From NCBI RefSeq assembly GCF_030161115.1, contig NZ_BSPQ01000013.1:248001-312000 (forward strand): DNA of 64,000 nucleotides, given 5' to 3'. The position numbers were made by a program, and so were the translations under genes. Every line of letters starts with the position of its first letter. The first letter of the stretch is position 1. This DNA comes from Psychromonas marina. Lineage in GTDB: Bacteria > Pseudomonadota > Gammaproteobacteria > Enterobacterales > Psychromonadaceae. Shown piece after piece: positions 48,101 through 56,021 of the stretch. A model generated the notes under the pieces. It made no database searches. It was not told the origin of the DNA and was given only the letters and a program-made list of their open reading frames with translations.

Positions 48101-48831
48101 ATGGCACGACTCGCTTGAATATCTGCAAGCCAATGGCTGATATCCTCTTTATTAAGACTTATCTTCTCTTTTTCATCAATGTTATTTCGTGCGAGATGAT
48201 CACTGGCTATCTCCACCAGCATCTTTTTAACCGCATCAAAATCAAGGTTCTTTTCAATCGTGCCATTCACCACTTTATCGATATGTGGCGCTGAGCTATC
48301 GGAGAATGAGAAACGCATTTGTAATTGACGAATATCCTTTATCTTACGACCACTGCGCAGGTTCTGTATCACTTGGCGGTATTTATCGACACCTAAGTAA
48401 CTTGAACAAAAAGCGCCTTCACGACGATAATTACTTTCAATTTCTTTGATGGTTAAGCGTTTTTTATCATCGATAAAATGATGACTCTCGTAAGCACCTT
48501 CAATGAATTTATAGTGAACACCGCGACCATCACTGCAACTCGCTAACACGATACATTTTTGCCCATAAGGACGCTGGTATTCATAAACTAATAAACTGGT
48601 ATCACGTGGCAGGTAATAATCAGCAAAGTTTTTAGCTTGATCCACCTTACTGACGATGTCACTTGGGCGCATACCATAAAACAGCGGTAACAGACGCATC
48701 AATGACGTTTTACCTGCTCCATTGGTGCCTTCGAGTTGAGTATGTCCAGTTAAATCAAGTTCGTTGACCTGTTTTTTCCAAAAGCTATCGATAAGAATGA
48801 TACGCAGTAGTTGATAGGCTTGATGGGCCAT
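45136..48831 (-). CDS. SMC-type ATPase of an MksB/JetC-like condensin
   Basis: A 1231-residue SMC/Rad50-type ATPase. Walker A is GTNGAGKTS (35-43). A long coiled coil (about 250-530) leads to a hinge-like segment (about 535-605, with STWKDNIGRLL and YGLQVDLLQL). A second coiled coil (about 610-960) returns to the head, which has the signature STGLSYLAM (near 1116) and Walker B ILPVDELGE (Asp1150, Glu1151). This is the MukB/MksB/JetC plan, at the length of MksB/JetC and shorter than MukB (about 1480). AAAGGAA precedes the ATG. It is the first gene of the operon, whereas in Wadjet and MukFEB operons the ATPase follows the F and E genes. Confidence 0.82.
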   Translation of the reverse strand: MAHQAYQLLRIILIDSFWKKQVNELDLTGHTQLEGTNGAGKTSLMRLLPLFYGMRPSDIVSKVDQAKNFADYYLPRDTSLLVYEYQRPYGQKCIVLASCSDGRGVHYKFIEGAYESHHFIDDKKRLTIKEIESNYRREGAFCSSYLGVDKYRQVIQNLRSGRKIKDIRQLQMRFSFSDSSAPHIDKVVNGTIEKNLDFDAVKKMLVEIASDHLARNNIDEKEKISLNKEDISHWLADIQASRAIQKVADKIALWQTDFTSLDSLLNKLQHLHFEMVAHQKVLQVKQQNYQTQKSTTITELDSLETQLKDSSAIFSKDISKLAAQIEADQSRIDLLDEDKMNYEDNDAASFQLQADQAPRIQQQLNEVNEIIAAFEGNISKIQSKFEKLISQVKQQKMVDVSANKEQRFSIKESASVQLSVIAENQQAQLASLNEQLNATDLKLNMHKQALENEVQQVQQQQRNPSIEPELLSALEENQSSLGETHETHSLILGQQNELNSKLSVLESQRLQLLEKHQKEGRSLDKLKQQIHDVECQLRPPEGSLQHFLSHQPDASTWKDNIGRLLSTDLLNRTDLAPTWCGESTNMYGLQVDLLQLQESDLQLSEDQLREKAQLLDEKVLQITTNITTLEEQIKIANKDIQALGLTIAEAQQRCKQNELKLEQLKTQQVHLQDKKARAIKVQQLAFEEQLKKLNSQQKDNRLKIEAFQEQQQSERLALHNMMLEQRMVVESDRDIQLEELDNQLQKIEQSASERLRDYKKQHSTALNELDPDGEVDKRTQQRIELEKALDECAILSRKAREYAQFMNERYLHRDKLVEVNQNREIEKRGFENSLEDLKSEKGNAISNNQKSLKKLNTQLRSTAELLTQLSDSQHLCEKSGISVLESENEPNNEADLTVSFCFDWLKQFEVVEKRLAGQLQRFNETFKKNHASSELFENWQKLIADNDNFQGARNLFKYRDPITDLLSSAEQKQKNTYQLVTVNANMINEFYQHIENFGRRIKSIGKQLSKNVTALAHFEALADINVYTVMKQEELEYWGPLQQFAKLFEQHRDDLREGMGDIPDDLVYAMQKLSTYLPSDGFVLAHHNLFDIEFSISEKGQLKYARNARQLKKISSTGLSYLAMLSLYAGILGMLRGETQSPSTIILPVDELGELAAENIDLLLKMFSDNHIRMLSASPSTDRHILSLYHRHYKIKDNKIFHAQIPQSRIDELLAKRKQLQQSAQAETNNV

Positions 48832-48966
48832 AGAAGTTCCTTTATGAACGAATTTTAAGCAAAAATATGAGAAAAGTGTTAGCGAGCTAATTTATAAGGA
48901 TTGATGAGGTTTGTCGATCTTTTTAAGCTAAGATTGTGTGTTAATGAGGGAGATTTAAGCGGATAT

Positions 48967-49002
48967 AAAAAAGCGAGACAAAAATAATATGCCTCGCTCT
49001 TT
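48967..49002 (-). terminator. Terminator after nagK
   Basis: AGCGAG and CTCGCT pair around a loop of about 16 bases. On the minus strand the stem runs into TTTTTTATATCC. It separates nagK from the condensin-like operon. Confidence 0.7.
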
Positions 49003-49039
49003 AAAAAATCGCTAACTTGCTAATTGGAATATGGAAAAA

Positions 49040-49945
49040 TTACTTTTGGTAGTTTAATAATGCAGCACCACGTACACCACCTTCACCACCAAACGTCGCT
49101 TTAGCCACTTTCGGTAATTTGACATCATTTAACAGATGTTTTGGTAAACGTTGCGTAAACTCATCAATCAGAATTTCAAACTTAGATAAGCCACCACCAA
49201 AAATAATGGCATCTGCATCGAGTACCATGATAGCGGTAGCAATACCTGCAGCCAAAATGTCAAAATAGATATTAATGACCTTTTGTGCAATTTTATCGCC
49301 AGCTCGAAATTTATTTAGAATGGCAGGACCCTTTAATGGACTGCTTGCATAATGCTCATATAAATTACCTAAACCAGTACCTGAAACGTAGGTCTCTAAA
49401 CACATTTGGCGACCACAGCCACAGGTTAAATTTGGTAACTCTGGATATTTTTTTAATATCGTTGCAGGGAGCGGGTAATGACCAATTTCGCCGGCAAAAG
49501 AGTTTTGGCCAACAAGCGTTTTACCATCAATGCAAATAGCGCCGCCAACTCCTGTTCCTAAGGTTACACCCAATACCGTTTTACAACCGTCTGCACTGCC
49601 ACCAAAATATTCAGATAATAGAAAACAGTTAGCATCATTTTCAATTTTAACTTCTCTATCAAGGATTGCAGAGAGATCTTTAAACAGTGGTCTCCCTTTT
49701 AAAGCAGGGACGTTTGCACAATATAACGTCATATCACTCGCGTTAATTGCACCAGGAAAACCTAAACCGACCTGACCTTTGCAATTAAACTTGGCATCGG
49801 CTTGATGCACCATCGTTTCAATACTGGAGAGAAAAGTCTGATAATCATGAGGGGTCGGGATCTGATCTTCAAATAAGCAACTGAGTGCTTCATCATATAC
49901 ACAAAAAGCAATTTTAGTACCACCAACATCAAAGCCATAAAGCAT
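49040..49945 (-). CDS. nagK: N-acetyl-D-glucosamine kinase NagK (ROK family)
   Basis: A ROK-family sugar kinase of 301 residues. The ATP site is FDVGGTKIAF (5-14), the substrate block is GLGFPGAINASD, the catalytic region is ENDANCFLLSE and the zinc-binding cluster is TCGCGRQMCLETY. The overall match to E. coli NagK (303 aa), including YCANVPALKGRPL, is close. NagK phosphorylates GlcNAc released during peptidoglycan recycling, the product of NagZ. The ATG at 49945 has GGAAA six bases upstream and gives the family start MLYGFD; the ATG at 49957 lacks support. Other ROK sugar kinases, for example a fructokinase, are less likely given the NagK-specific matches. Confidence 0.85.
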   Translation of the reverse strand: MLYGFDVGGTKIAFCVYDEALSCLFEDQIPTPHDYQTFLSSIETMVHQADAKFNCKGQVGLGFPGAINASDMTLYCANVPALKGRPLFKDLSAILDREVKIENDANCFLLSEYFGGSADGCKTVLGVTLGTGVGGAICIDGKTLVGQNSFAGEIGHYPLPATILKKYPELPNLTCGCGRQMCLETYVSGTGLGNLYEHYASSPLKGPAILNKFRAGDKIAQKVINIYFDILAAGIATAIMVLDADAIIFGGGLSKFEILIDEFTQRLPKHLLNDVKLPKVAKATFGGEGGVRGAALLNYQK

Positions 49946-50192
49946 AATTATTTCCATTTTATTACGAATATTAAATTAGTTACATATATTACATAAACTT
50001 GTCACATATAAGTAGGATCTATATCAAGAGCTAACCAATAAAATAACAAATGATATTCTTTTAATTCTATTTTAACAATAACTTATGGACTTTACCCTTT
50101 ACTTAACAAAATTTTAATCAGTGTAAATATAAAATTATTAGCTATTTTCATTATACAAGTTCGATATTTTCATATGCTTTAATGAACAAGTT

Positions 50193-50484
50193 CTTATACC
50201 AATAGAATTTAAAAGGTGATCAGAGTTTGCGTAGTGAAAATTATGACTAATAAGGTAAGAGGTTTAGCCTTTCGAGAGATTAACTTTGTTAATTCTTTAA
50301 TAGTTTTTCTCACTTCATAAAACCCTATAGCACGATTTTGAACAGCTTGAGCTGGCCACACAGTGGTGAAGAGCAGGATGTTAGGGATAATTTAATACCG
50401 CTATTGATTGGCTTATTTTACATTGAGGTTGTGTTTAGTCATTCGAGACAAAAAGACTGAGGTGGTTAACAATAGGTATATACA
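50193..50484. repeat. Possible MITE-like or decayed mobile element
   Basis: The left end CTTATACCAATAG and the right end CTTGTATATACCTATTG (read on the minus strand) are imperfect inverted copies. Between them is the unstarted minus-strand open stretch described for the gap. This would suit a nonautonomous element or a decayed insertion sequence, but the termini are poor and no target-site duplication is clear. Confidence 0.25.
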
Positions 50485-50495
50485 AGTAGAGGTAA

Positions 50496-50524
50496 TATCA
50501 GCCCATATTACTTTTGGGCTGATA
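50496..50524 (-). terminator. Possible terminator after the DUF4056 gene
   Basis: TATCAGCCCA and TGGGCTGATA form a perfect 10-bp stem around a nine-base loop, 21 bases beyond the stop codon. The minus-strand tail is TATTACCTC, with only a weak U-tract. Confidence 0.5.
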
Positions 50525-50544
50525 AATTTAATCAGAAAAAGTGT

Positions 50545-51657
50545 TTATTGGCCTTTGATAAGATGATTATTACTTAATTTCTCTTTATCATCAGCAGCCT
50601 TAGCGAAAGCGGCTATGTCACTTAAGTCAGCGACGGTCCATGTACTTTTATTTGTTAGTTGAGCCGGTAATGCTTTAAAATGCCTCTCATGGTTAGTTGC
50701 AACAAACGTAGCGTCCCCCCACTTTTCAAGATACGCATAGGGTTCAAGTGAAAGTGTTTCTCTCTCATCACTATCTCCCCAATGTGGTGTGATGGTTAAG
50801 CGAGGTTGATAATCACGGGTTTTAACCACCCATTTGTCGGGTAAACGTTTTTTACTATCCCACCAATGACCATCAAGTCCATCCATCACTTCTTTCGTTC
50901 TAGCTCCGTCTTGCGCACCTAATTCTTTTAAATGCTTAAGAAATGCTATCGGGTACTGAATCTGATAGTCTGCGAGCGTTAAATCTGGATTAGCTTCTAT
51001 AATTTCCATCGCAATAATCGCCCCCAGCATATTTGAATACAGATCTTCAGGAGAATAAGCAGAAGGATATTCTTTAAAACCAGCTACCGAGGTAAAACCA
51101 AACCACTGTGCAGCCTCATGCCACTGTGCTAAACGAAATGCGAGTATACCGCTTAAATTTATCTCCGCTTTTAGTTGCTCTTGTGCATTAAAGTCAAAGG
51201 GAATTGGATACAAATTAATAACACGTTCACGCAGTTCAGCCTCTAACACACGCTGCATTTCAATGCCTAAATTACCGCGAATTTGGTTATAAAGATAAAA
51301 AGTATTGTCACCTGTATCACGGACATGTGCAGTATCAATAATACCACCTCGAGACGTGTAAATAAGTCCATTTAACTCTTCAGCATTTCCAGCTAAGCTT
51401 GCCATCACCCCTTGTGTACCATCATTATAATGGTGAGAAGCTAAGTCTGAAACTTCGACAATATTATTTACTCTAAAAAAAGGGACAGGAATAATGCTAA
51501 GTTTGGATTTCATATTGATGCCAAAAGCACAACAAGGTCGCAAACCAGATGGGGCATCGACGACAACATCAACCTCATTTTTAGGTTCTGACTTTTCAGC
51601 ATAACTGAGCGGGGAGAATAGATAGATGCAACTTAGTAAGACTATTTTTAATTTCAT
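50545..51657 (-). CDS. DUF4056 exported protein
   Basis: A 370-residue protein with a signal peptide (about 1-20, ending PLSYA) and the DUF4056 pattern: RPCCAFG (40-46), GGIIDTAHVRDTGD (104-117) and a later LAQWHEAAQWFGF. The conserved His/Asp pairs (HVRD, WHE) suggest a metal-dependent or hydrolytic activity, but none is known for the family. It lies 38 bases downstream of the Omp85-like barrel gene on the same strand, so the two are probably co-expressed and may work together at the outer membrane. That link is inference. Confidence 0.65.
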   Translation of the reverse strand: MKLKIVLLSCIYLFSPLSYAEKSEPKNEVDVVVDAPSGLRPCCAFGINMKSKLSIIPVPFFRVNNIVEVSDLASHHYNDGTQGVMASLAGNAEELNGLIYTSRGGIIDTAHVRDTGDNTFYLYNQIRGNLGIEMQRVLEAELRERVINLYPIPFDFNAQEQLKAEINLSGILAFRLAQWHEAAQWFGFTSVAGFKEYPSAYSPEDLYSNMLGAIIAMEIIEANPDLTLADYQIQYPIAFLKHLKELGAQDGARTKEVMDGLDGHWWDSKKRLPDKWVVKTRDYQPRLTITPHWGDSDERETLSLEPYAYLEKWGDATFVATNHERHFKALPAQLTNKSTWTVADLSDIAAFAKAADDKEKLSNNHLIKGQ

Positions 51658-51695
51658 ATTTACCTTCTTAATTTTTATTAGTTTTTTTATTGATT

Positions 51696-52862
51696 TTAAA
51701 ATGCTTCATAAACATTAAAATACACTACAGAATCATCGCCAAAGGCGAGATCTAAACGAACATTTACTCTCGGTTTAAATGCAAAACGATAGCCAAGTCC
51801 ATAGGTCGGTAGCCATTCATCTTCAAATAAAGAGTCAAAATGTTCGCCGACATTACCTGCGCCAATCCAAGCAACCATCCCATGTCGTTCGTTAAACCGA
51901 TGACGATACTCGACCTGCGCTGCAATTTGGTATCGATCCCGGTATTGACCACTGTAATAACCCCTCATGCGTTTATCCCCCCCCAATTTGCTCATTGCAA
52001 ACCAAGGTAATTCATCCTCATCACTAAGGCCTTCATAATACAGGTCGAAAGCTAACACATTATCATCAACCACATTAATGTATTCTCTGTAGTTAAAAAT
52101 TAACTCTTGATAATCATAATCACCGCCGAATACATCAAAGTACTGACGTTGCTCAAGGCTAATATAGCGACCACTATAAGGGTTTCTTTCATAGTCACGC
52201 GTATCATATTCCAAAGCTAACAGCATACCGAGATTAGTTTTATCTTCTAACTCTTCACTGGTCAGTGCCGTCCCTTCTGCCTCTTGGTTATATAAGAATG
52301 TACCGGTAATACCTGCTTTAATAAAATAGTGAGGAATGAATTGATAAGAGATAGTGGGTGCTAAATTTAAATATAGCGCAGTATGTTTAGTTTGCTTACT
52401 GTCATTTTCAGCGGCTTCTTTCCCCACTCCCCAATATTGATCAGGAGAATGAGAAAGAGCACCTTCAAATCCCAATTTGATCATATTCTGATTTAGAAAA
52501 GTAGAATTGTTAACACCGACCCCAAAAGAGCCTTTAGATGAGCCATAAGCGCTGATAGTGAGAGTGGATAGTTGATTACCTGTGTCTAATCCTTGTGGCG
52601 CATACAGTCCAATGGCAGCAACACCAATCCCAAAGCCTTGTTCTGGGTTTGAAAATGGACCGGGTAACACGCCCCAGTCTATACCATCACTAACATCGAC
52701 AGAATCACTGGCCCCCAAAGCAGCTAATAAACTGTCAAACCACCCTATAGATTCTGAATCCGGCGGGGTTGCTTCGTTAACATCGATGGCTTCATCCGCA
52801 TTAACTTGGGAATATAAAGAAAGAGACAAAATTAAGAGTAAATATTTAAACGGTGAATTCAT
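51696..52862 (-). CDS. Omp85-superfamily outer-membrane barrel (BamA/TamA-like), without POTRA domains
   Basis: A 388-residue protein with a signal peptide (about 1-22) followed, after a short acidic linker, by a surface-antigen (D15) barrel region of about 310 residues. The conserved GGDKRMRGYYSG loop (about 293-304) is the VRGY-type motif that lines the Omp85 barrel, and strands end in aromatic residues up to the C-terminal Phe (YEAF). It is too short for POTRA domains, unlike BamA and TamA. It sits upstream of the DUF4056 gene in one transcription unit and 66 bases downstream of the RND permease gene. Its cargo is unknown. Confidence 0.75.
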   Translation of the reverse strand: MNSPFKYLLLILSLSLYSQVNADEAIDVNEATPPDSESIGWFDSLLAALGASDSVDVSDGIDWGVLPGPFSNPEQGFGIGVAAIGLYAPQGLDTGNQLSTLTISAYGSSKGSFGVGVNNSTFLNQNMIKLGFEGALSHSPDQYWGVGKEAAENDSKQTKHTALYLNLAPTISYQFIPHYFIKAGITGTFLYNQEAEGTALTSEELEDKTNLGMLLALEYDTRDYERNPYSGRYISLEQRQYFDVFGGDYDYQELIFNYREYINVVDDNVLAFDLYYEGLSDEDELPWFAMSKLGGDKRMRGYYSGQYRDRYQIAAQVEYRHRFNERHGMVAWIGAGNVGEHFDSLFEDEWLPTYGLGYRFAFKPRVNVRLDLAFGDDSVVYFNVYEAF

Positions 52863-52928
52863 GTAATTATCACTTTCAAAAAGTTGGATACCAACTACTT
52901 TAATGTAATTGGTATCGCTTAAAAGATG

Positions 52929-55900
52929 TTAGTGAGTTTTTCTTAACTCCTCCTCTAACATCGCTTCAACATAACCGGGTGAGTGTGTTTTTCCTGATAT
53001 TAAGCGATACATAGCAGGAATAACAAACAACGTAACAAAAGTGGCAAATGCCATACCAAAGAAGATAACCGTACCGACAGCAATACGGCTTTCAGAGCCC
53101 GCACCAGATGACAGTAGCAATGGAATCGCACCTGCAAGTGTTGTAAACGCCGTCATTAAGATCGGACGTAAACGTCGCGCAGAAGCATCAATAATCGCTT
53201 GCTCAATCTCTCGACCTTGGTCGCGTAACTGGTTGGCGAACTCGACAATTAAAATACCATTCTTCGTCACCATACCAATCAGCATGATCATACCAATTTG
53301 ACTATATATATTAAGCCCTTGGCTCATAAAATACAAACCAATAAAACCACCAAATACTCCCATTGGTACCGTAAACATCACCACTAATGGGTTAATGAAG
53401 CTTTCAAACTGCGCAGCGAGCACTAAATAGGCGACTAATAGTGCTAAGCCGAAGACAATCAACACACTGCTGCTATTCTCTTTGTAATCTTTCGACTCCC
53501 CCGAATAGGAGATAGAAATATCAGCGGGTAATTGTGAAATTGCTTGTTTATCTAAGAAATCTAATACGTCACCAAGCGTATAACCTTCGGCGACATTACC
53601 AGATAAAGTAATCGCTTTTTGTTTGTTGTAATGAGATAACTTGCTCGCCGAAGCGACCTCTTCTATTTCAGTAATCGTATCAAGCGTAATTAAATCCCCT
53701 TTATTACTGCGCATATAGATACGGCTTAAATCGGTCGCGTTATTAAAACTGTTTTCATCACCACGTAAGTAAACATCATATTCTTCACCACGATCGATAT
53801 AACTGGTTTCACTGCTACCACCTAACATCACTTCCAGAGTCGTTGATATATCCGAGACACTGATCCCAAGCTCTGCAGCAAGTTGTTTATTCATCGTCAC
53901 CACTAGCTCTGGTGTTTTTTCATTATAGTCAGTATCACCACCCACTAATAAGCCTGCTTGCTCAGCGTCTTGTCTTAATACCTGTGCCCACTTTTCAAGT
54001 TCAGGATAATCAGATCCCCCTAATACAAACTGTACTGGATCACTTGAACCACCTCTAAAACCAGGCATCATAGCGCGTACACGCACATCAGGAATATCTT
54101 TTAAGGCATTGTTAATTATCCCTAGGGCATTTTGTGCACTGACCGTACGTATTCCCCAATCCTCTAAAATCATGATCACAAAACCAGTTTGATCTCCCGC
54201 ATTACCTCCAAAAGCAGGTGCTTGAGTACTAAAAGATTTGATGATGCCTTGGCCAACTAGAGGAAGAATTCGCTGCTCAACAATATCCATGTTTGCATTC
54301 ATACGATTATAACTGGTACCTTCTGCGCCTTTTACAAACGCAAACAACACTCCTCTATCTTCCTTTGGCGCTAATTGTGATGGCACTTGTTGCATTAATA
54401 CAACACTTCCCCCAATACAGGCAATAATGACTAACGGTGCGAGAACACGGCGCTTTACCGCTTTACTAACTAACTTACGATAAGCCATCTCGAGGCGATA
54501 AAACATCGCTTCAACTTTTAAATTAAAACGACTTTGTTTGGTATTATTTTTTAGTATTTTACTGGCAAGCACAGGTGTTAATGTTAATGCGATCAACGAA
54601 GAAAATATAACCGACATCGCCAATAATACTGAAAACTCAGTAAACAATAACCCCACCATGCCATCCATAAAGGAGATAGGTAAAAATACCATCACCAATA
54701 CCAATGTTGTTGCTACCACCGCAAAACCAACTTCACGTGTGCCTTTGTAAGCAGCAAGTAAGGGAGGCTCTCCCCGCTCAAGATGATGAAATATATTCTC
54801 AACCACCACGATCGCATCATCAACCACCAGCCCGATTGATAAAATAAGTGCCATTAAGGTAATTAAATTGATGGAAAAACCAAAGTAATAAGCGGCTATA
54901 AAAGAGGAAATTAACGATACGGGTACGGTGATCGCTGGAATAATGGTCGCACGTGCTTGCCCGATAAAGATATACAGCACTAATATCACTAATCCGCCAG
55001 TGATAAACAATGTGTTGTAAACTTCGGAGATGGATTTTTCAATGAACACAGTCGAATCATAGTCAACGTATAAGCTTGTCCCTTCTGGTAAAAAGTCTTG
55101 TACTTTATCAACCTCTTTACGTACTTGAATAGCAACATCAAGCGGATTTGAATCTGACTGCGGGATAATGCCTAAGCTTAAATTAACCTGACCATTACTT
55201 TTAAAAGAGGAGTTTTCATTCTCAGCACCAATGGTTACCTGAGCAACATCTTTAAGGTAGATTGGCGTGCCATCATTACCTCGGCGAACAACCAAATAAT
55301 CAAAATCTTCTGGCTGTGCATATAAACGCGCTGTTCTTACCGACATGACCGTTGTGTCGTTACGTACTTCACCACCTGGGTCTTCAACATTTTCGGACTT
55401 TAATGCATTAGTAATATCGACACTGGTTACACCACGCCCAGCCATTAAATCAGGTAATAGCTTAACGTACATAACTTTATATAAACCACCACTTAAGCTT
55501 ACTGAACTAACACCCGAAATTTGACCAAATCGATCTTCTAATACGCGTTGCGCATAGTCTGTAAGCTGTACTCTATCCATCTTATTAGAGTTTAAATTGA
55601 TATACAGTGAAGCCTCACCGCTACCATTATTTTTAGATACCGTTGGATCATCCGCTTGATCGGGTAAATTACGCTTCGCTTTTTCAACTGCATCACGTAT
55701 ATCACTGACCCCCTCAGTCAAATCCCAACTTAAATCAAAAGTCACCGTAATACGTGACATCCCGTTGCGCGAAACTGATTGGATTTCATCGATACCACTG
55801 ATACCTGATATCTGGTCTTCAATCACCGTAGTAACCTGACTTTCCATGATAGACGCTGCGGCCCCATCATAACGAGTCATCACCGTAACGACCGGACTCT

Positions 55901-56021
55901 CGATATCAGGCATCTCTCGTACAGCCAGTTTTTCAAAAGAAACTAAACCAAAAACACATAATAAAAGGCTCAGTACAATCGCCACGACCGGTCGTTTGAC
56001 TGAGGTATCAGAAAGCCACAT
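52929..56021 (-). CDS. RND multidrug efflux permease
   Basis: A 1030-residue HAE-1-type RND transporter, the inner-membrane pump of a tripartite efflux system driven by proton entry. It starts with SDTSVKRPVVAIVLS, has the twofold repeat of a large periplasmic domain plus six membrane helices, and keeps the proton-relay aspartates in GLVVDDAIVVVEN (about 405-408). It overlaps the adaptor stop by one base, and no outer-membrane TolC-type gene is in the unit. The Vibrio Vex and E. coli Mdt/Acr pumps are likely relatives, but the exact orthologue and drug range cannot be read here. Confidence 0.9.
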   Translation of the reverse strand: MWLSDTSVKRPVVAIVLSLLLCVFGLVSFEKLAVREMPDIESPVVTVMTRYDGAAASIMESQVTTVIEDQISGISGIDEIQSVSRNGMSRITVTFDLSWDLTEGVSDIRDAVEKAKRNLPDQADDPTVSKNNGSGEASLYINLNSNKMDRVQLTDYAQRVLEDRFGQISGVSSVSLSGGLYKVMYVKLLPDLMAGRGVTSVDITNALKSENVEDPGGEVRNDTTVMSVRTARLYAQPEDFDYLVVRRGNDGTPIYLKDVAQVTIGAENENSSFKSNGQVNLSLGIIPQSDSNPLDVAIQVRKEVDKVQDFLPEGTSLYVDYDSTVFIEKSISEVYNTLFITGGLVILVLYIFIGQARATIIPAITVPVSLISSFIAAYYFGFSINLITLMALILSIGLVVDDAIVVVENIFHHLERGEPPLLAAYKGTREVGFAVVATTLVLVMVFLPISFMDGMVGLLFTEFSVLLAMSVIFSSLIALTLTPVLASKILKNNTKQSRFNLKVEAMFYRLEMAYRKLVSKAVKRRVLAPLVIIACIGGSVVLMQQVPSQLAPKEDRGVLFAFVKGAEGTSYNRMNANMDIVEQRILPLVGQGIIKSFSTQAPAFGGNAGDQTGFVIMILEDWGIRTVSAQNALGIINNALKDIPDVRVRAMMPGFRGGSSDPVQFVLGGSDYPELEKWAQVLRQDAEQAGLLVGGDTDYNEKTPELVVTMNKQLAAELGISVSDISTTLEVMLGGSSETSYIDRGEEYDVYLRGDENSFNNATDLSRIYMRSNKGDLITLDTITEIEEVASASKLSHYNKQKAITLSGNVAEGYTLGDVLDFLDKQAISQLPADISISYSGESKDYKENSSSVLIVFGLALLVAYLVLAAQFESFINPLVVMFTVPMGVFGGFIGLYFMSQGLNIYSQIGMIMLIGMVTKNGILIVEFANQLRDQGREIEQAIIDASARRLRPILMTAFTTLAGAIPLLLSSGAGSESRIAVGTVIFFGMAFATFVTLFVIPAMYRLISGKTHSPGYVEAMLEEELRKTH

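Larger units (their letters stand above)
49946..50544. other. 599-base gap between nagK and the DUF4056 gene
   Basis: This is the longest non-coding stretch of the window. Its first part (49946-50190) is very AT-rich and probably holds the nagK promoter. Within 50212-50391 the minus strand keeps one frame open for 60 codons without a start; the translation (for example QAVQNRAIGFYEVRKTIKEL) looks like a degraded C-terminal coding remnant. Imperfect inverted ends flank part of it (see the repeat entry). I see no intact gene or structured RNA. Confidence 0.5.

Noticed and set aside
42362-48831. The SMC operon as the housekeeping MukFEB condensin
   Set aside because: The ATPase is about 250 residues shorter than MukB, the gene order is ATPase first, and a Toprim-type gene follows. 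MukFEB has none of these features.
42362-48831. The same operon as DdmABC plasmid defence
   Set aside because: DdmABC has three genes with a different nuclease-type subunit. The E/F-sized proteins plus an E...DxD Toprim protein fit MksBEFG/Wadjet better.
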